DNA of 6,937 nucleotides, from assembly GCA_015521385.1 (NCBI GenBank), contig WAOH01000219.1, forward strand, positions 1 to 6,937, read 5' to 3'. This stretch comes from Thermoproteota archaeon (GTDB lineage: Archaea; Korarchaeota; Korarchaeia; Korarchaeales; Korarchaeaceae). Made by a program: the position numbers and the translations under genes. This document shows, piece after piece, positions 5,579 through 6,937 of this stretch (positions are counted from its first letter, which is position 1; every line of letters begins with the position of its first letter). Under the pieces are notes generated by a model. It worked only from the letters and a program-made list of their open reading frames with translations. It searched no databases and was not told the origin of the DNA.

Positions 5579-6202
5579 ATGCCCATCAAGGCCATAATAC
5601 TCGACTTGGATCAGACCCTGCTGCACACCCTGCACAGGTTCCACGCAGTTTTCAGCGAGATGGTCGGTGGTCTGGACTGGGAGGAGTTTCTGAAGCTCTT
5701 CAGGGAGGACAGGCTCGACGAGCTCGTGGAGGGCGACAGGGCCGAGTTCTGGGAGGAGTTCACCAGGAGGTTCTCCAGGACGAGGCACCCCGAGGACAGG
5801 CCCATCGAAGGGGCCAGGGAGGTGCTGGAGAGGCTGTCGAGGAGGTACCTCATAGTCGTCACCACCGGTAGGAGGGTGCCCCCCGAGGAGGTCTGGAGGG
5901 AGCTGGAGGAATTCGGCCTCGCCCCCTACGTTCACGAGGTCAGGACCCTGCTCGGGCACGACGGCGTTTGGCACAGGGATGCCCTCCTCAGGAGGATACT
6001 TGAGGAGCACGGCCTGTCACCGGAGGAGGCGATATTCGTCGGGGATTACTGGGTGGACATGGACTCGGCCAGGAGGGCCGGGGTGAGGGCGGTGGCGGTG
6101 AGGACCGGGCTGGAGCCCGACGATAGGTTGGTGGAGCACGGGGCCCTCAGGGTGATTGATGGCATATGGGAGCTGGAGGGGGTCCTTAGGGAGCTGACGT
6201 GA
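5579..6202 (+). CDS. HAD-superfamily hydrolase, phosphoglycolate-phosphatase-like
   Basis: This is a soluble 207-residue phosphatase-type enzyme. Motif I is DLDQT (9-13), with Asp9 the expected nucleophile and Asp11 the acid/base. A helical cap follows (about 15-75), motif II is VVTTG (93-97), and motif IV is GDYWVDM (155-161) with metal-binding acids Asp156 and Asp160. The order, cap position and AGVRAVAVRTG end (167-177) match the subfamily that includes phosphoglycolate phosphatase and related small-molecule phosphatases; the substrate cannot be told. Motif III is unusual: in the segment before motif IV there is no KP, only WHRDALLRR (131-139), so Arg133 or a nearby Arg may substitute. DLDQT instead of DLDGT is a minor variant. 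I chose ATG 5579 because the hydrophobic beta strand before motif I starts there; ATG 5573 adds two residues. The frame upstream to 5225 overlaps the divergent membrane gene and is not used. It is GC-rich, like trpS. Confidence 0.9.
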   Translation: MPIKAIILDLDQTLLHTLHRFHAVFSEMVGGLDWEEFLKLFREDRLDELVEGDRAEFWEEFTRRFSRTRHPEDRPIEGAREVLERLSRRYLIVVTTGRRVPPEEVWRELEEFGLAPYVHEVRTLLGHDGVWHRDALLRRILEEHGLSPEEAIFVGDYWVDMDSARRAGVRAVAVRTGLEPDDRLVEHGALRVIDGIWELEGVLRELT

Positions 6203-6350
6203 CTTGTCCAACAGGCATGATCCATTCAGGTAGCCAGAGATGCATTGGCGGATAGAGGAGATTCTCCCGATATAAATCTACGGGGCAACTTCGCGCCGGC
6301 CTCGTGTACTTCCCCCTTCTCCATGGACTTCGGCCAATGCAGCGTGCTAC
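6203..6350. other. Convergent 3' gap with an orphan TATA-like sequence
   Basis: The 148 bases between the ends of the HAD and permease genes hold no gene. GATATAAATC at 6269-6278 resembles a TATA box on the plus strand (preceded by CCC), but no sensible start follows except a 24-codon frame at 6322 that overlaps the permease end. No clear terminator hairpin or T-tract is seen. Confidence 0.35.
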
Positions 6351-6937
6351 CTAGGTGTGCTTGGCCGGATGCGACCTACCGGCCATCTCCAGCATAGCGT
6401 AGGTGAGCGCCACCACCGCGGCCACCTCGAATGCGATGAGCGCGACCCCCAGCCCCGACATCCCGGGTTGAGCGTGAATGCCCAATCCCCGGGTGAGATG
6501 CTCGGTGATAAGCTCTGACAGGACCACACCCAAGGGCAGGCCGATGGAGGCCCCTAGCAGGGATATCGCCGAGGTCGCCAGCACTATTCTGGACTGTATC
6601 GACCTCCAGGGAACGCCCATCAGGGCCATCAGACTGAACTGCTTTACCCTGTCCCTGAGCAAGAGATAGGTGGCTAGAGGAGCGACCAGCAGGGCTGACA
6701 GGGTACCGATTAGCAGGAGAGATACCGATTTACGTTTAATATCCTCTCCGACGGAGGATATCTCCTTTCTGGTGAAGAAGGTGAGAGGATAGACATGCAG
6801 ATTGTTCCTTCTGATGAATGGGTGCTCATTCGCCCTTCTTATGATCTCCTCCGATCTGTCGGGATCAACCATCGCCACGAATCTGAATTGAAGCGAGTCC
6901 CCGAACTCCCGGGGAGGGTACCTGCCGTCCAGCACTA
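6351..6937 (-). CDS. FtsX/MacB-like ABC permease, C-terminal part (5' end outside window)
   Basis: About 195 residues are visible, ending in KHT and TAG. A GTG at 6935 is the first possible start, but the frame is open to the window edge and the protein clearly begins in mid-domain, so the gene continues to the right. The visible part has the end of the extracytoplasmic domain, then three helices (counted from the 6935 codon: about 69-95, 113-143, 155-184), the FtsX C-terminal domain. It aligns with the intact permease: RRNNLHVYP against RRNKLYLVP, then the loop ALMGVPWRSI against SIMGLDWKMS. It is also the closest relative of the fossil at 2054-2440. It should need an ATPase partner, which is not in the window. 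It is GC-richer than the 2608-4002 copy, so they are diverged paralogues, not a recent duplication. Confidence 0.85.
   Translation of the reverse strand, partial: VLDGRYPPREFGDSLQFRFVAMVDPDRSEEIIRRANEHPFIRRNNLHVYPLTFFTRKEISSVGEDIKRKSVSLLLIGTLSALLVAPLATYLLLRDRVKQFSLMALMGVPWRSIQSRIVLATSAISLLGASIGLPLGVVLSELITEHLTRGLGIHAQPGMSGLGVALIAFEVAAVVALTYAMLEMAGRSHPAKHT

Overview
The window looks like chromosomal DNA of an archaeon, probably a thermophile of the TACK group (Korarchaeota or a crenarchaeal relative is a guess, not a demonstration). The reasons are a tryptophanyl-tRNA synthetase of the archaeal/eukaryotic type, AGG and ATA as favoured arginine and isoleucine codons, TATA-like boxes about 26-33 bases upstream of several start codons (the leaderless style), and hydrophobic-anchor secreted proteins with N-glycosylation sequons. 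No tRNA, rRNA, CRISPR array or recognisable insertion sequence is visible.

Layout from left to right. (1) 26-724, minus: a membrane-anchored extracytoplasmic protein of unknown function with six cysteines. (2) 855-2024, plus: tryptophanyl-tRNA synthetase, divergent from (1), whose Shine-Dalgarno sequence can pair with a perfectly complementary segment of its own leader. (3) 2054-about 2440, minus: the decayed, frameshifted C-terminal domain of an FtsX/MacB-like ABC permease. It is collinear with the permease gene at the right edge of the window. (4) 2608-4002, minus: an intact FtsX/MacB-like permease, coupled through an ATGA overlap to (5) 3999-4346, a small signal-anchored protein. (6) 4347-5260: about 0.9 kb without a confident gene. 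It holds AT-rich divergent promoter elements, one possible 58-residue leaderless ORF, two palindromes, and a GC-rich block that can form a 10-bp all-G/C stem. (7) 5261-5521, minus: an 86-residue, three-helix membrane protein. (8) 5579-6202, plus: a HAD-superfamily hydrolase divergent from (7), sharing its promoter region. (9) 6351-6937, minus: the C-terminal part of another FtsX-like permease, whose 5' end lies beyond the window.

The unifying theme is a family of FtsX-type permeases present as one intact gene, one partial gene and one fossil. No ABC ATPase is visible among them. The intact copy is translationally coupled to a small anchored protein that may be its extracytoplasmic partner. 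The trpS and HAD genes are ordinary housekeeping or metabolic genes of higher GC content. The start of the intact permease, the small gene before it and their promoter are clearly AT-richer, which fits a separately acquired or fast-evolving segment. I see no clear case for a wholly new defence or mobile system. The best leads are the permease fossil, the coupled permease/small-protein pair, the trpS leader hairpin and the structured GC-rich block.
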